Notes: generated by a model not told the origin, from the letters alone. A DNA stretch of 25,393 bases from Bdellovibrionales bacterium (GCA_041662785.1 JBAZRW010000016.1:1-25393), one strand, 5' to 3'. Numbered from the stretch's first letter, positions 6,444-15,763 are shown. Numbers and translations are program-made.

Positions 6444-7325
6444 ATGACCGCACGTTTGATCGATGGTTTGGCGATGGCGGGACAGATTCGCGCGGGTCTG
6501 GCCGAACATGCCTTGGATATGAAGGAGCGTCAGGGCGGCGTTGTGCCAAGCTTGGCCGTCATCCTTGTCGGGGATGATCCTGCCAGTCAGGTCTATGTGC
6601 GCAACAAGAACCGCGTGTGCGAAGAGGTTGGCTTTCGTTCTTATAGCCACACGCTCCCCTCTTCGGCGACCGAGATGGAGCTTTTGACGCTTATCAATGA
6701 GCTTAACAACAACCCTCAAGTTAATGGAATCCTTGTACAACTTCCCTTGCCTGAGCATTTCAATGAACGCACGGTGATCAACGCGATCGATCCCATTAAG
6801 GACGTGGACGGCTTCCATCCCGTTAATGTCGGCCGGCAGACGACGGGACTGATGAGCCTTGCGCCCTGTACGCCTTTGGGCTGCATGATGATGCTCAACG
6901 ATACGATTTCTGATCTTGGCGGTAAGAAGGCTCTGGTTGTGGGGCGCTCGAACATCGTTGGCAAGCCGATGGCGCTGATGCTGCTTCAGTCCAGTTGCAC
7001 GGTGACCATAGCGCACTCGCGCACGCAAAACCTGCGCGAGGAATGCCTTGCTGCCGATATCCTTGTGGCGGCCATTGGCAAGCCCGCCGCTATCAAGGGT
7101 GACTGGATCAAAGAAGGCGCGGTTGTGATCGATGTTGGCATCAACCGCGTGATGGATCCCGAAACGGGCAAGCATAAACTATGCGGCGACGTGGAATTTG
7201 ATGTGGCGCGGGAACGCGCCTTAGCGATCACGCCTGTTCCGGGTGGGGTGGGGCCGATGACCATCGCATGCCTGATGCAAAACACGATGCAGGCGACGAT
7301 GATGCAAAACGGCTGGGGCTGGTAG
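6444..7325 (+). CDS. folD: bifunctional methylenetetrahydrofolate dehydrogenase / methenyltetrahydrofolate cyclohydrolase
   Basis: FolD oxidises 5,10-methylene-THF to methenyl-THF with NADP+ and hydrolyses it to 10-formyl-THF, feeding purine and fMet-tRNA synthesis in the cytosol. The 293 residues match the usual length. Seen here: YVRNK (51-55) with the catalytic Tyr51 and Lys55, DVDGFHPVN (120-128), PCTPLGC (141-147), the nucleotide loop GRSNIVGKP (167-175), and PVPGGVGPMT (264-273). The ATG at 6444 is preferred to a TTG three codons upstream that overlaps yggT. The glycosyltransferase gene follows after three bases. Confidence 0.97.
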   Translation: MTARLIDGLAMAGQIRAGLAEHALDMKERQGGVVPSLAVILVGDDPASQVYVRNKNRVCEEVGFRSYSHTLPSSATEMELLTLINELNNNPQVNGILVQLPLPEHFNERTVINAIDPIKDVDGFHPVNVGRQTTGLMSLAPCTPLGCMMMLNDTISDLGGKKALVVGRSNIVGKPMALMLLQSSCTVTIAHSRTQNLREECLAADILVAAIGKPAAIKGDWIKEGAVVIDVGINRVMDPETGKHKLCGDVEFDVARERALAITPVPGGVGPMTIACLMQNTMQATMMQNGWGW

Positions 7326-7328
7326 GCG

Positions 7329-8120
7329 ATGGCCGCCGCTGTTGCCCCCTTGCAGCTTAGCGCCCTTGTGGTGGCGCATAATGAGGCGGCGCAGCTGGCG
7401 ACCTGCCTTGATGGCCTTTCCTTTTGTGATGAAATTGTGGTGGTGCTTGACCGTTGCACCGATGGCTCACGCGACATTGCGGCGGGGCGCGGCGCTAAGA
7501 TCATCGAAGGCGCGTGGGAGATCGAAGGCGCAAGGCGTCAAGCGGGCCAAGCGGCTTGCGCGGGACGCTGGGTTTTTGAGGTGGACGCGGATGAGCGTGT
7601 GCCCGCTGCCTTGGCAAAAGAAATACGCTCGGTTTTAAAAGCTCGTGAGGCCGCCGGAGAGCAAGGCGTGGCCTTTTGGCGCATCCCGTTCGACAATTAT
7701 ATAGGGGATCGTCTGGTGCGCTATGGTTGGGGCGCAAGCTTTGGCGTGAGTGCCAAGGCGATCCTGTACCGTAAGGGCATCAAGCATTGGGGCGCGCAGC
7801 GCGTGCATCCCAAAGTCCTTATGGATGGCGTTGCGGGCGAGGCCTTGACAACCCGCATGGCGCATTATGTGGACAATGATGTCTCGGACATGATCCAGCG
7901 GCTTGATCGCTACACGACCCTTCATGCCCGCGACATGGTTGAGGAGGGCGACCGCAGCACGCTTCGTAAGAACGTGGCGCGGATTTTGGGGCGTTTTTAT
8001 AAATGCTACGTTCTGCGAAAAGGTTACCGCGAGGGCGCTTTGGGTATCGTGATCGCGGTGTGCGCGGGGCTTTATCCTTTCCTGTCCTATGTCAAAGCGC
8101 AGGAATTAACTAAAAAGTAA
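7329..8120 (+). CDS. family 2 glycosyltransferase (WaaE/KdtX-like)
   Basis: This 263-residue GT-A protein begins with the nucleotide-sugar fold LSALVVAHNEAAQLATCL (10-27), continues EIVVVLDRCTDGS (35-47) and has the metal-binding DADER (86-90). The central part (RIPFDNYIGDRLVRYGWG and HWGAQRVHPKV) resembles WaaE-type transferases that add a hexose to the lipopolysaccharide core. A hydrophobic C-terminal segment (ALGIVIAVCAGLYPFLSYV) suggests membrane association. It starts three bases after folD stops, so it is the last gene of the yggT-folD operon. The sugar and acceptor are not determinable from sequence. Confidence 0.88.
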   Translation: MAAAVAPLQLSALVVAHNEAAQLATCLDGLSFCDEIVVVLDRCTDGSRDIAAGRGAKIIEGAWEIEGARRQAGQAACAGRWVFEVDADERVPAALAKEIRSVLKAREAAGEQGVAFWRIPFDNYIGDRLVRYGWGASFGVSAKAILYRKGIKHWGAQRVHPKVLMDGVAGEALTTRMAHYVDNDVSDMIQRLDRYTTLHARDMVEEGDRSTLRKNVARILGRFYKCYVLRKGYREGALGIVIAVCAGLYPFLSYVKAQELTKK

Positions 8121-8205
8121 GTATATCGGGTCGTTTTTTATTGAAATAGGGCGGGAATGTGACCCCGAAAGTAATGTCTGAACATAATTTAAACCACTTT
8201 TGTAG

Positions 8206-8211
8206 TATAAT
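8206..8211 (+). promoter_or_regulatory. consensus -10 element before the gene at 8247
   Basis: A perfect TATAAT lies 35 bases before the ATG in an AT-rich stretch. The expected -35 window (around 8183-8188) has no good match, so this is a partial promoter call. Confidence 0.4.
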
Positions 8212-8246
8212 GCGTTAGTTGAAATTTTTTTAAAGTTAGGATTGAA

Positions 8247-9581
8247 ATGGCCCGTAAACCCGCCCCGCAAGAAGGACGAGTTCAGTTTTCTAAAAATTCT
8301 TTTCGTTTGCTTCTCACGAACAGCATGGTTGGCGTTGCCGCCTGTGTGACGCTTTATGCGTCGGCTCTTGGATTTCATTCTTATTCAAAACAGTTGACCG
8401 CCCCCCCGACAGTTTCCTCCTATGCTGGATGGGTTATTCAAAAGGGCGTTGATAAGGCCCTTGGCATAACGACACCACCGCCTCTGGCAGTGCAGCCACA
8501 GCCATCCACACCTTCGAATCAAGTCCATCAATCTAAGGAATCGCCTGTTAAAGCAGCTGATGCAATTGCTGCGATCCGTAGGCAGAACCTTGTGGAAGCC
8601 GAAATGAAGGCCATAACAGAGGCTGAGGAAAGCACTTTCGTTGCCATTTCTGTTAACAAAGAGGCGGGCAAGATGCCTTCCCAATTGGCCGCATATCTAG
8701 AAAAAACCCCCGCTGTTGGAGCGAATGTTCAGAAAAAAGCGGAGACGATGCGCAAGCAACTGCCTTCAACCGTTGATCAAGCTAGAGAAAGTGGGCTGAT
8801 TGATGATTTTGCTTTGGTAGAAGAAATAACAGGGTTTTCTATAACAAAGAGCATGACCCTTAGTGCCTTTGAATCGTCAATGGGAACGGATCCAAAGGCG
8901 GGCAAGGACGTTCTCCAAGTTAAAATGCCGACCTTTTTGGACAGCCTCCTTTGTTATGGCGACAGCTTTGTCAAATTAGTTCGGCCCTTTCGTAAGTCCG
9001 TGGCCGACGATGTCGAGCATATATTGCCTTATATCAAAACAAAAAACGGTTCTTTCCTGTTTGATGATGAGGGGTACCGACGCGACCACAAAAACCAGTC
9101 CTTGCATGTTAAAGGAATAAAAAAACCTCTTTTGAAGGACAAGGTTGAGAGCCTTCGCAATGATCGGTTTGTTGCGGGCATGTTTACGGCGTTTCGTCTT
9201 CAGGGTATCAAGCAAAAAACATGGGCCAAGTACCAAGACGATCCAGAGGCCATGGAATTTCTTAAAATGCTGGGAGATGGTTTTCCTAGGCTGGCGCATG
9301 CTTTTGGGCCGGCAGGTGTGGATCGCGCCATTCGTCAGCGCAATCATCTGGCAAAAAAAGGATTTCCTAATGAATCTATCCGTGAGTTTTTCAAGATAAA
9401 TGGGGAAGAGCCAACGTATAGAGCCTGTTTCCGGTTTGCAGGGGTGGCCCACGAAACTTCGGCGATAATTGATGAGCTTATTGGGCAGGAAATGGTGACG
9501 AAGAAGGTGCAAAGAGTTGCCCTTAACGCCTCTAGAATAAAATCCCATCAGGGGGCCAAGCCTCCGGCTTTAAGACTTTAA
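8247..9581 (+). CDS. membrane-anchored protein, divergent lytic-transglycosylase-like
   Basis: This 444-residue protein has a basic N-terminus and one membrane segment (about 21-42), with the rest probably periplasmic. A Pro/Gln-rich linker (75-100) leads to a helical region. Residues 203-400 echo the alphaproteobacterial SLT-type transglycosylases: MTLSAFESSMGTDPKA (203-218) resembles the E-S-x-x-x-P-x-A motif with Glu209 as candidate catalytic acid; LRNDRFVAGMFTA (303-315) resembles LRKDPRVSALMAG; LAHAFGPAGVDRAI (349-362) resembles LAHFLGPGGAARFL. The usual G-L-x-Q-F after the Glu is lost (LQVKMPTF). The enzymatic role is inference from order and spacing of motifs; it may be inactive. It starts at ATG 8247 after TTAGGA. 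Confidence 0.5.
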   Translation: MARKPAPQEGRVQFSKNSFRLLLTNSMVGVAACVTLYASALGFHSYSKQLTAPPTVSSYAGWVIQKGVDKALGITTPPPLAVQPQPSTPSNQVHQSKESPVKAADAIAAIRRQNLVEAEMKAITEAEESTFVAISVNKEAGKMPSQLAAYLEKTPAVGANVQKKAETMRKQLPSTVDQARESGLIDDFALVEEITGFSITKSMTLSAFESSMGTDPKAGKDVLQVKMPTFLDSLLCYGDSFVKLVRPFRKSVADDVEHILPYIKTKNGSFLFDDEGYRRDHKNQSLHVKGIKKPLLKDKVESLRNDRFVAGMFTAFRLQGIKQKTWAKYQDDPEAMEFLKMLGDGFPRLAHAFGPAGVDRAIRQRNHLAKKGFPNESIREFFKINGEEPTYRACFRFAGVAHETSAIIDELIGQEMVTKKVQRVALNASRIKSHQGAKPPALRL

Positions 9582-9584
9582 GCC
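9566..9584 (+). terminator. weak terminator-like hairpin at the 3' end of the 8247 gene
   Basis: GGCTT and AAGCC pair around a 9-base loop that itself has AAG/CTT complementarity. The stop codon is inside, and a run of six T follows at 9593-9598. The gap between hairpin and T-run makes it a poor match. The two convergent genes are only 16 bases apart. Confidence 0.25.
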
Positions 9585-9597
9585 TGTGCCCACTTTT

Positions 9598-11979
9598 TTA
9601 CTTTAGCTCTTCCAGCAATTCCTTCGCCTCTTTATCCCCCGCATACGTTTCGCCCATCGCCACGGCCTTTTCTAACGCCTCTTTGGCGCGGGGCTTGTCG
9701 CCCCGTTTCGCCATTAACGCACCATAGTGATAATACATCTGCGCGGGCAGCGGAGGCGTAGCGGCCATCGCACGATCCATAATGGTGAGTGCTTGATCCA
9801 GCTTGCCTTGGCGGAAATAGACCCACGCCAGCGTGTCCATCAGCAAAGGATTAGGCGAGCTGATAAATCGTTCAGCGGCTAGCCGCGCCTTTTCCAATGC
9901 TGCCGAGTCATTGAAACGATGATCCGCAATGCTTTGCGCCATATTGTTGGCGGCCACGTTAAGGTCTGGATTACGCGCCAATAGCTTTTCATACAGCGCG
10001 ATGGCTTCATCCGAATGGCCGTTCTCGTCATAAAGACCGGCGATCGTCAACGGAATTTTGTAGTCCGCAGGATTAGCGGTCATGCCTTTTTCTAAAACGG
10101 CGATGGCCTTGTCGATCTGCTTTTCCTTGGTTAAAAGAAAGGCGCGTCCCAAATAGGGTTTGGGATTGTGCGCACCCGTAGCGATCACCTGATCAAAAGC
10201 GGCGGCAGCCTCTTGGGGCTTGTTCGTTTTAAGATAACTTTCCCCAAGAGAGGTCAGGGCAAACACGCTTTTTTCAGGAAGGCTTTGGATAAAATCAATG
10301 ATGGATTGAGGCCGTTCGGCCTTTTCCTCCAAAGCGACAAAAGACCCCATGGCGTGCTCGGCCAAAGGAGAAAGAGGTTCTGCCTTAATGATCTGTTGGA
10401 AATGGGCGATGGCTTCTTCCGTCTTGCCTTGTGCCGCAAGCATTCTGCCTTTTAGGAAAGTTGCGGTGAGGGTCTGCCCTTCAAAGGCCTGAAGTTTTTC
10501 AAGAGCCTCTTCGGCCAGCGGCCAGTTTTGGGCGCTGATGGCAAGGCGAGCGGTGCTTTCCCAACCAATGGCATAACTTGGCATCGCTTTGGTCACAAGC
10601 GCCAAATGCTCAAGGCCCTGTTTGGCGTTTCCTTTGGCTTCCATCATTTGGGCGAGGCGAACGCGCGCAGGGATGTTGTCAGGGTTGTGTTCCAGCAGTT
10701 GCTCAAGCGTATCAAGGGCAAGGTCAAGCCTTCCTTGTGACAACAAAACCTCGCTTAGGAGCTGGTATGAGCTAATGGTCTTGGGATTGTCGCGGATGAT
10801 CGAGCGAAGATCGGTCACGGCGGCCTGATAGGCTCCATCGTCAAACGCCATCGTCGCACGAATAAAAAGCGCGTCGGCATGGCCGGCATTCTTTTCCAAA
10901 ATCGTGGCCACTAATTTCTGCGCCAAGGCTCTGTCGCCCTTCGTGACATGAAGGCGGGCAAGGGTTGCGCTGGCGTTAAGGCTGGCCGGACTTTGGGTGT
11001 CCTTAATGACAATTTTTTCTAACAGTGCCGCGGCGCGATCCGTGTCCTTATGCGCCATGTACAAATCGGCCAGCCAGAAATAGGGTTCATTATGATCGGG
11101 ATGTTTTTCCATGATAGCATGGATTTCTTGCTCGGCGCTTTCAAGGTCGCGCGCGTTGTCCAGAAAATCGACAAGTTTATGTTTGATGTCCCAGTCTTCG
11201 GGGAAATCCGTGGCCGTTTTGCGCAGGAGTTTTTCGGCGCCATCAAGGTCGGCAGCCTTGGCGTAAAAGGACGCCAGAGAAAGGCGATAGCGTGACTCGT
11301 TGGGCTTCAGTTTAAAAATGGTTTCATAGGCTTCGGTGATTTTTGGCAGGTTCTTCGATTTTTCGTATAAAGCGGCCTTTAGAAGTAAAAGAGAAACATT
11401 CTTGGGACTGTTTTTCAGTCCCTCCTCTAAAACAGAGACGGCTTTGGCTTCATCGCCTTTTTCCCTGTAAAGGCCTGTTAGCACGGACGTAGCCGTTATA
11501 TTGGCAGGCTCTTTTTGAAGCGCGGAAAGGGCTTCTTTTTCCGCCTCGTCCAATTTCTTCTGGCGCAAATAGACCGCACCTAAGAGGGCGTGCGCCTCGG
11601 CGTTATTGGGCGCGGAGGATAGGACGGTGTTCAGTCGTTTAAGCGCCTGCTCATGCTGGTCGCCCGCCATGAAATACTGCGAAAGTTTTAGCAGCGCTGG
11701 CGCATAATGCGCGTCTTGTTCCTCGGCATGGCTGTAGTTGGCAAAGGCATTTTGAAAATCGCCCTCGGCCTCATCAACGAGGCCTAGGTGATATCGTACT
11801 TCAGCGCTGGCAGGCAGCTGCTGGGCGGCATTTTTGTACTCAAGGCGAGCTTTGACGTAGTTTTCTTGTTCATAATAAGCGTTGCCGCGCTCAATGTAAC
11901 GTGCGGCTTTTTGTTCTGGCTTGTCACAACCAGAAAGAAAAAGGGCGACGACAATAAGAAAGGCGGCTATTGGCTTCAT
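9598..11979 (-). CDS. prsT: TPR-repeat lipoprotein, PrsT-like (exopolysaccharide export module)
   Basis: This 793-residue lipoprotein (lipobox LSGC, Cys18) is built almost entirely of tetratricopeptide repeats from residue 25 onward (for example AARYIERGNAYYEQENYVKA, EAHALLGAVYLRQKKLDEAE, and similar units to the C-terminus, more than fifteen). It matches the architecture of PrsT, the TPR protein of XrtA/PEP-CTERM exopolysaccharide loci, thought to scaffold or couple export in the periplasm. Its ATG overlaps the kinase stop as ATGA, so it is the last gene of the export operon. No exosortase is present in this window, so the association is by operon content only. Confidence 0.82.
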   Translation of the reverse strand: MKPIAAFLIVVALFLSGCDKPEQKAARYIERGNAYYEQENYVKARLEYKNAAQQLPASAEVRYHLGLVDEAEGDFQNAFANYSHAEEQDAHYAPALLKLSQYFMAGDQHEQALKRLNTVLSSAPNNAEAHALLGAVYLRQKKLDEAEKEALSALQKEPANITATSVLTGLYREKGDEAKAVSVLEEGLKNSPKNVSLLLLKAALYEKSKNLPKITEAYETIFKLKPNESRYRLSLASFYAKAADLDGAEKLLRKTATDFPEDWDIKHKLVDFLDNARDLESAEQEIHAIMEKHPDHNEPYFWLADLYMAHKDTDRAAALLEKIVIKDTQSPASLNASATLARLHVTKGDRALAQKLVATILEKNAGHADALFIRATMAFDDGAYQAAVTDLRSIIRDNPKTISSYQLLSEVLLSQGRLDLALDTLEQLLEHNPDNIPARVRLAQMMEAKGNAKQGLEHLALVTKAMPSYAIGWESTARLAISAQNWPLAEEALEKLQAFEGQTLTATFLKGRMLAAQGKTEEAIAHFQQIIKAEPLSPLAEHAMGSFVALEEKAERPQSIIDFIQSLPEKSVFALTSLGESYLKTNKPQEAAAAFDQVIATGAHNPKPYLGRAFLLTKEKQIDKAIAVLEKGMTANPADYKIPLTIAGLYDENGHSDEAIALYEKLLARNPDLNVAANNMAQSIADHRFNDSAALEKARLAAERFISSPNPLLMDTLAWVYFRQGKLDQALTIMDRAMAATPPLPAQMYYHYGALMAKRGDKPRAKEALEKAVAMGETYAGDKEAKELLEELK

Positions 11980-12764
11980 GATAAAGTCTCATTCAAAACG
12001 ATCCCGATAATATTGGCCGAGGCAAGAAGTTCAAGGGTGCGGGTTACGTCATCCGTTTTTGTCTTCCCTTCGCGCACAACCACCAGAACCGCATCGACAT
12101 GCGGAACAAAGGCCAAGGAATCGTCCTGTGCCAGAACGGGCGGCATATCATAGATAACCAGGCGGTCGGGGTAGCGTGTCTTCATCTCGTGCGCGAGCGC
12201 GGCCATCTTGGGTAGGCCCAGCGCTTCCGACGATTCATCAAGGGGAGCACCAGCAGGGAGAAGAGCCAGCCGTTCAAAAGAAAGGCGCAAAAGGCAATCG
12301 GGCAGCGGCGTGTCGTGCAGCAAGTAATCACTGAGGCCCACCGCAGGAGTCAGGCCAAGAAATTCGTGCAAATTGGGTTTGCGCAAGTCCAAATCTGCCA
12401 TCAAAACGGTTTGTTTCAAATCCAGCGCGATGCTAAACGCCAGATTAAGACCGATGGTTGTTTTGCCATCGCCATAATTGGGGCTGGTGATGGCCAGTGT
12501 CTTGTATTTTTCACGCGCCATGATCTGCAAAACCTGCGTGCGCAGCAAACGAAACACATCCGCTTCTGGACTGCGTGAGCGGTGCGCCAAAATGCGCGAA
12601 CGTTGCAGTTGATCGTCGGTGATGTCGATTAAAGCTTTATTGCTCTTTAATCGGGGCGGGGCATGGTGGGCGGCGGCATTCCCTGCCGCCGCGCCATGAG
12701 GCATGGTCACGTTCAACGAGCGTTCTTGCCTTGCCTTTTGCATGGCCTTTTCAAGTTTATCCAT
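11976..12764 (-). CDS. BY-kinase-like polysaccharide ATPase (CpsD/CapB family)
   Basis: This 262-residue cytoplasmic ATPase resembles the kinase domain of bacterial tyrosine kinases that pair with Wzz proteins to control polysaccharide length. Seen here: FRLLRTQVLQI (71-81), P-loop SPNYGDGKTT (94-103; usual form G-E-G-K-S/T), Walker A' MADLDLRKPN (122-131) and Walker B LVIYDMPP (202-209). The protein ends soon after IIGIVLNETLS, so the Tyr-rich C-terminal tail that is autophosphorylated in classic BY-kinases is missing. ATG 12764 starts the conserved part; a frame extension upstream overlaps wzz and has no good start. It sits between the wzz-like gene and prsT. Confidence 0.85.
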   Translation of the reverse strand: MDKLEKAMQKARQERSLNVTMPHGAAAGNAAAHHAPPRLKSNKALIDITDDQLQRSRILAHRSRSPEADVFRLLRTQVLQIMAREKYKTLAITSPNYGDGKTTIGLNLAFSIALDLKQTVLMADLDLRKPNLHEFLGLTPAVGLSDYLLHDTPLPDCLLRLSFERLALLPAGAPLDESSEALGLPKMAALAHEMKTRYPDRLVIYDMPPVLAQDDSLAFVPHVDAVLVVVREGKTKTDDVTRTLELLASANIIGIVLNETLS

Positions 12765-12790
12765 GGGGAGTTCCACGCCTTTCAAAAGAA

Positions 12791-14560
12791 TTACGAAAGC
12801 CCGACAAGGCCGGTCAAGAAGGACCAAATCTTGTCAAAGGGCATAAGAGAAAACGACACAATGGCCGCAATGACGACGAGGACGAAGGCCGTAAGGCCGA
12901 TGGCATAGCGTTTATTTTTATGAACACGACTGACTTCGACTTGCGTTTGAAGGTATGGGACGCTGGCTAGTGGGGCGACGCCGACTAATGAGGCCAAATG
13001 ATAGGGGCCGCGAACGCTTTGGCCTAGAATCTGGGCGGCGATGACGCTTCCTAAACCGCCAAAAATGGACAGGATAAAGCCCGCCAGCAAAAGAAGGAGG
13101 CGGGGCAGCTTCGTATCATCAGGAAGCTCAGGCGGGTCAATGATGCTCATCTTTTGACCCTTGCGATCACGTTCCATTTGCAGGTTCATATCGGCGGTCA
13201 TTTTCTTGGCTCTAAGCTCGCGATAGCGCATTTGCGCGTTATCATAATCGCGAGCGAGTGATGCCATTTGTTGTTCCGCAACGGGATTGCCTATCACGGC
13301 TTGTTTGTACTTTTCCTGTTGCGCCAAAAGAGAGCTGCGCTGCGCCGCTAGCCCTTTGCGTTGTCCTTCAGCCGAGCGCAACTGCGCGACAATGCTTAGA
13401 TAGGGGGGGTTGTCGGCGTCTTGCTTAACTGAATCGGACGACAGGCTTTGGGCGGGTTGAGATGTCTTTGTTTTTTGAAGCGCATCCAATTGTCGTTTAA
13501 GTGACTGCACATCGGGATTTTCAGGGCCATAGGTTTTCTCGGCGGCTGCCAACTGCGTGCGGATATCGGTGATTTTGGCATTAAGCTCAGACTGATCAAC
13601 GGATGTCCCCACTTGGCCTTTAAGGGCCTCGATTTGTCGGCCTGTTTTGATCACGTCAGGATGGGCAGGGCCATATTGGGCAGAGAGCGTGGCGTATTTT
13701 GTTTGCAAGGCTTTCAACTGCAAGGCAGGCGAAGCCAAAACAGAGCCATCGGCAAAGGCGCGAGAATAAGGATCAACAGCCGACAATTGCGCGTGCAAAG
13801 CACCAATGGTGCCTTCGTTGGAGGCAATCTGGCTTTCGATATTTTGCAAGCTAATGGCGACGGAGGCTCCGGCCTGTTGATTAAACATCAGCGCTTCGGG
13901 ACGCGTATCGCCGCTTTCGCCTCTGTACGTGGCAATCTTTTTCTCTTGCTCGACCATGGCTTCTTCAAGCTGTTTGATTTGCGCGTCTAGGAAGGCGCTT
14001 GTTTCCTCGGCTTGAGAACGCCGCTGTTTCAAATCCTCGTCCAAAAAGCGGGTGATCAGCTCGTTGGTGACCTGTTGGGCTAAAAGGGGATCTTTATATT
14101 TAAAACTCAAGGTGAACGCGATGGCCGAAAGCTGTCCCGCCGTTGCTTTCTGCGCCGAGGCTGGGTTGGCAAGCAAAGTGCTTACAAGATCCAGCTTGAT
14201 CTTTTTGCGCATGTCGTCGGCGACAAGATCGATAGGCGTGTTCGCGCGCGCTTTGGGGTAAAGGTTGAACTTGGTGATAATCTCGATAAGCGAGCCTGTG
14301 GAAAGCACCTTTTGTTGCAGACGGCTGATGCGCAGGTCGGCCAGCGCTTCAAGCACATTAGCGGGGTTGGTTCCGGCTGAAGCAGAGATGCCTTCTGGGA
14401 TTTCTGAGGCTTCAATTTCAACGGTGGCGCTTGATTGATAAGTGGAATAAAGCGCGACGAAAATCATGCTCATAATTAAAAGCAGGCCGAAGGTCAGCGC
14501 AAAGAGCTTATAGCGACGTTTAAGGATCGAAAAGTATTCGGAAAGGGGAAGCTCATCCAT
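12791..14560 (-). CDS. Wzz-family polysaccharide chain-length determinant (co-polymerase)
   Basis: This 589-residue inner-membrane protein has a Wzz N-terminus (LSEYFSILKRRYKLFALTFGLLL, membrane segment 19-39), a long periplasmic region of coiled coil (QRRSQAEETSAFLDAQIKQLEEAM and later AAEKTYGPENPDVQSLKRQL), a GNPVAEQQMASLARDYDNAQ motif, the Pro-containing PPELPDDTKLPR hinge, a membrane segment about 485-512 and a third near 552-572. Such proteins set the length of exported polysaccharide and work with the adjacent kinase. ATG 14560 is chosen over TTG five codons upstream because GGAGA lies at the right distance. The third membrane segment after a cytoplasmic loop fits the exosortase-associated subtype. 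Confidence 0.88.
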   Translation of the reverse strand: MDELPLSEYFSILKRRYKLFALTFGLLLIMSMIFVALYSTYQSSATVEIEASEIPEGISASAGTNPANVLEALADLRISRLQQKVLSTGSLIEIITKFNLYPKARANTPIDLVADDMRKKIKLDLVSTLLANPASAQKATAGQLSAIAFTLSFKYKDPLLAQQVTNELITRFLDEDLKQRRSQAEETSAFLDAQIKQLEEAMVEQEKKIATYRGESGDTRPEALMFNQQAGASVAISLQNIESQIASNEGTIGALHAQLSAVDPYSRAFADGSVLASPALQLKALQTKYATLSAQYGPAHPDVIKTGRQIEALKGQVGTSVDQSELNAKITDIRTQLAAAEKTYGPENPDVQSLKRQLDALQKTKTSQPAQSLSSDSVKQDADNPPYLSIVAQLRSAEGQRKGLAAQRSSLLAQQEKYKQAVIGNPVAEQQMASLARDYDNAQMRYRELRAKKMTADMNLQMERDRKGQKMSIIDPPELPDDTKLPRLLLLLAGFILSIFGGLGSVIAAQILGQSVRGPYHLASLVGVAPLASVPYLQTQVEVSRVHKNKRYAIGLTAFVLVVIAAIVSFSLMPFDKIWSFLTGLVGLS

Positions 14561-14596
14561 GGGTATTGTCTCCAAAGAGGGAAAGAGGGGCGTGGC

Positions 14597-15763
14597 TCAT
14601 GGGGCCCCGCTGATTAAAGGGCGGTAAGAGATCGTGACCATGGCGGCATTGTCCTTGGCCTTGTTACTGGTTCCGCGATAGCTCTCTTCGCGATAGCGAT
14701 AGGTTGCATCCACGTCTATATCTTCAAACGCGTGATAGACAAGGCCAGCCTTGCCGCCAATCTTGTTTTCTAGGGTTGATGTGGTGATAATGCCGGATTG
14801 TTCGGCCCGTGCGTAATCGCCGCCGATGACAAGAGAAAACAACTTGCTGAGCGCGTGATTTTCTTGCACGTAAACGGAAGTGAGCAGGGACGACGTTCCG
14901 TTGCTATAAGGCTGCTGGGCGCGTTTTGAGCCTAGGGAAAGCGTGTCCTGTGCCCCCTTGTAATTTAAGGCCGCAGAATAAACAGAGCTCCACTCCCATG
15001 ACGCGTTGGGGCTGCCGGTGCGGTCTTGCTTAGAGGCTTCAAGACCCGCCATCAGGCGCGTGGTTAAACGCGGCGTAAGGGTGATGTTAAGGCCAAAATT
15101 GGGGCCTAGGCTATCCACGGTTTCATCAATGTTGTTTTGTGTTTGATAGCGCCGCGCGTTGAGAGCGAAAAGGCCGGACGTGTCGGCCGTAAAGGCATGA
15201 GTCCATGTCGTTGCCGCCGCGTAAAGATTGTAGTTGGTATAAACCTTATCGTCATAGCGCGAAACGGCGGCTGATGTAGACACCGAAATTTTGTTGGTGG
15301 CGTTGGCGATAAAGGAAAGCTCAGGGGAAACGGAAAGACCCCAATGCCGCACGGCTTTCGTGTTTGTGCCCAAACTCGTTATTTCGCTGGTGCGAGTTGT
15401 GTCGTAATCGCCACTTGCCCCCAGAAGAGCCTCCCACTGTGTGCAGCGTTTGAGGAGTTGAGTTTGATTGTGAAAATCCGTGGAGTTATAAGTCGCTTCG
15501 TTGAACAGGTTTTGCTTGACCGTATTGGCAAAGCTTACCTCGGCGGTGGGCGTTTGGCTTAAAGCGTTAAGACTGACGGACGTGATTGAGCCATACAGCT
15601 CAACAGGGTTTCGCGTGCGCATCAGGGCATTAGACTCCCATGAGCCACCTTGTGAGAAGGCAGGCTCAAAGCGCCAATTGCCCGCCTGTGCACAGGGAAT
15701 AAACGTAAGCGCGGCCAGCAAAAGCGTAGCGGAAGTTAGCCGCAAGGGGAGGGCAAGCGCCAT
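14597..15763 (-). CDS. outer-membrane beta-barrel protein of the exopolysaccharide locus
   Basis: This 388-residue protein has a signal peptide (cleavage after AQA, residue 27) and a mature part of alternating hydrophobic/polar strands with aromatic girdles, ending in a strand with a C-terminal region MVTISYRPL. It lacks Cys apart from one near 107. The position and build match the PEP-CTERM-associated outer-membrane proteins (TIGR03016-like) that may form the outer-membrane exit for the polymer. It starts three bases after the stop of the Wza-like gene. Beta-barrel identity rests on composition and strand pattern; I did not see a family-defining motif. Confidence 0.68.
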   Translation of the reverse strand: MALALPLRLTSATLLLAALTFIPCAQAGNWRFEPAFSQGGSWESNALMRTRNPVELYGSITSVSLNALSQTPTAEVSFANTVKQNLFNEATYNSTDFHNQTQLLKRCTQWEALLGASGDYDTTRTSEITSLGTNTKAVRHWGLSVSPELSFIANATNKISVSTSAAVSRYDDKVYTNYNLYAAATTWTHAFTADTSGLFALNARRYQTQNNIDETVDSLGPNFGLNITLTPRLTTRLMAGLEASKQDRTGSPNASWEWSSVYSAALNYKGAQDTLSLGSKRAQQPYSNGTSSLLTSVYVQENHALSKLFSLVIGGDYARAEQSGIITTSTLENKIGGKAGLVYHAFEDIDVDATYRYREESYRGTSNKAKDNAAMVTISYRPLISGAP

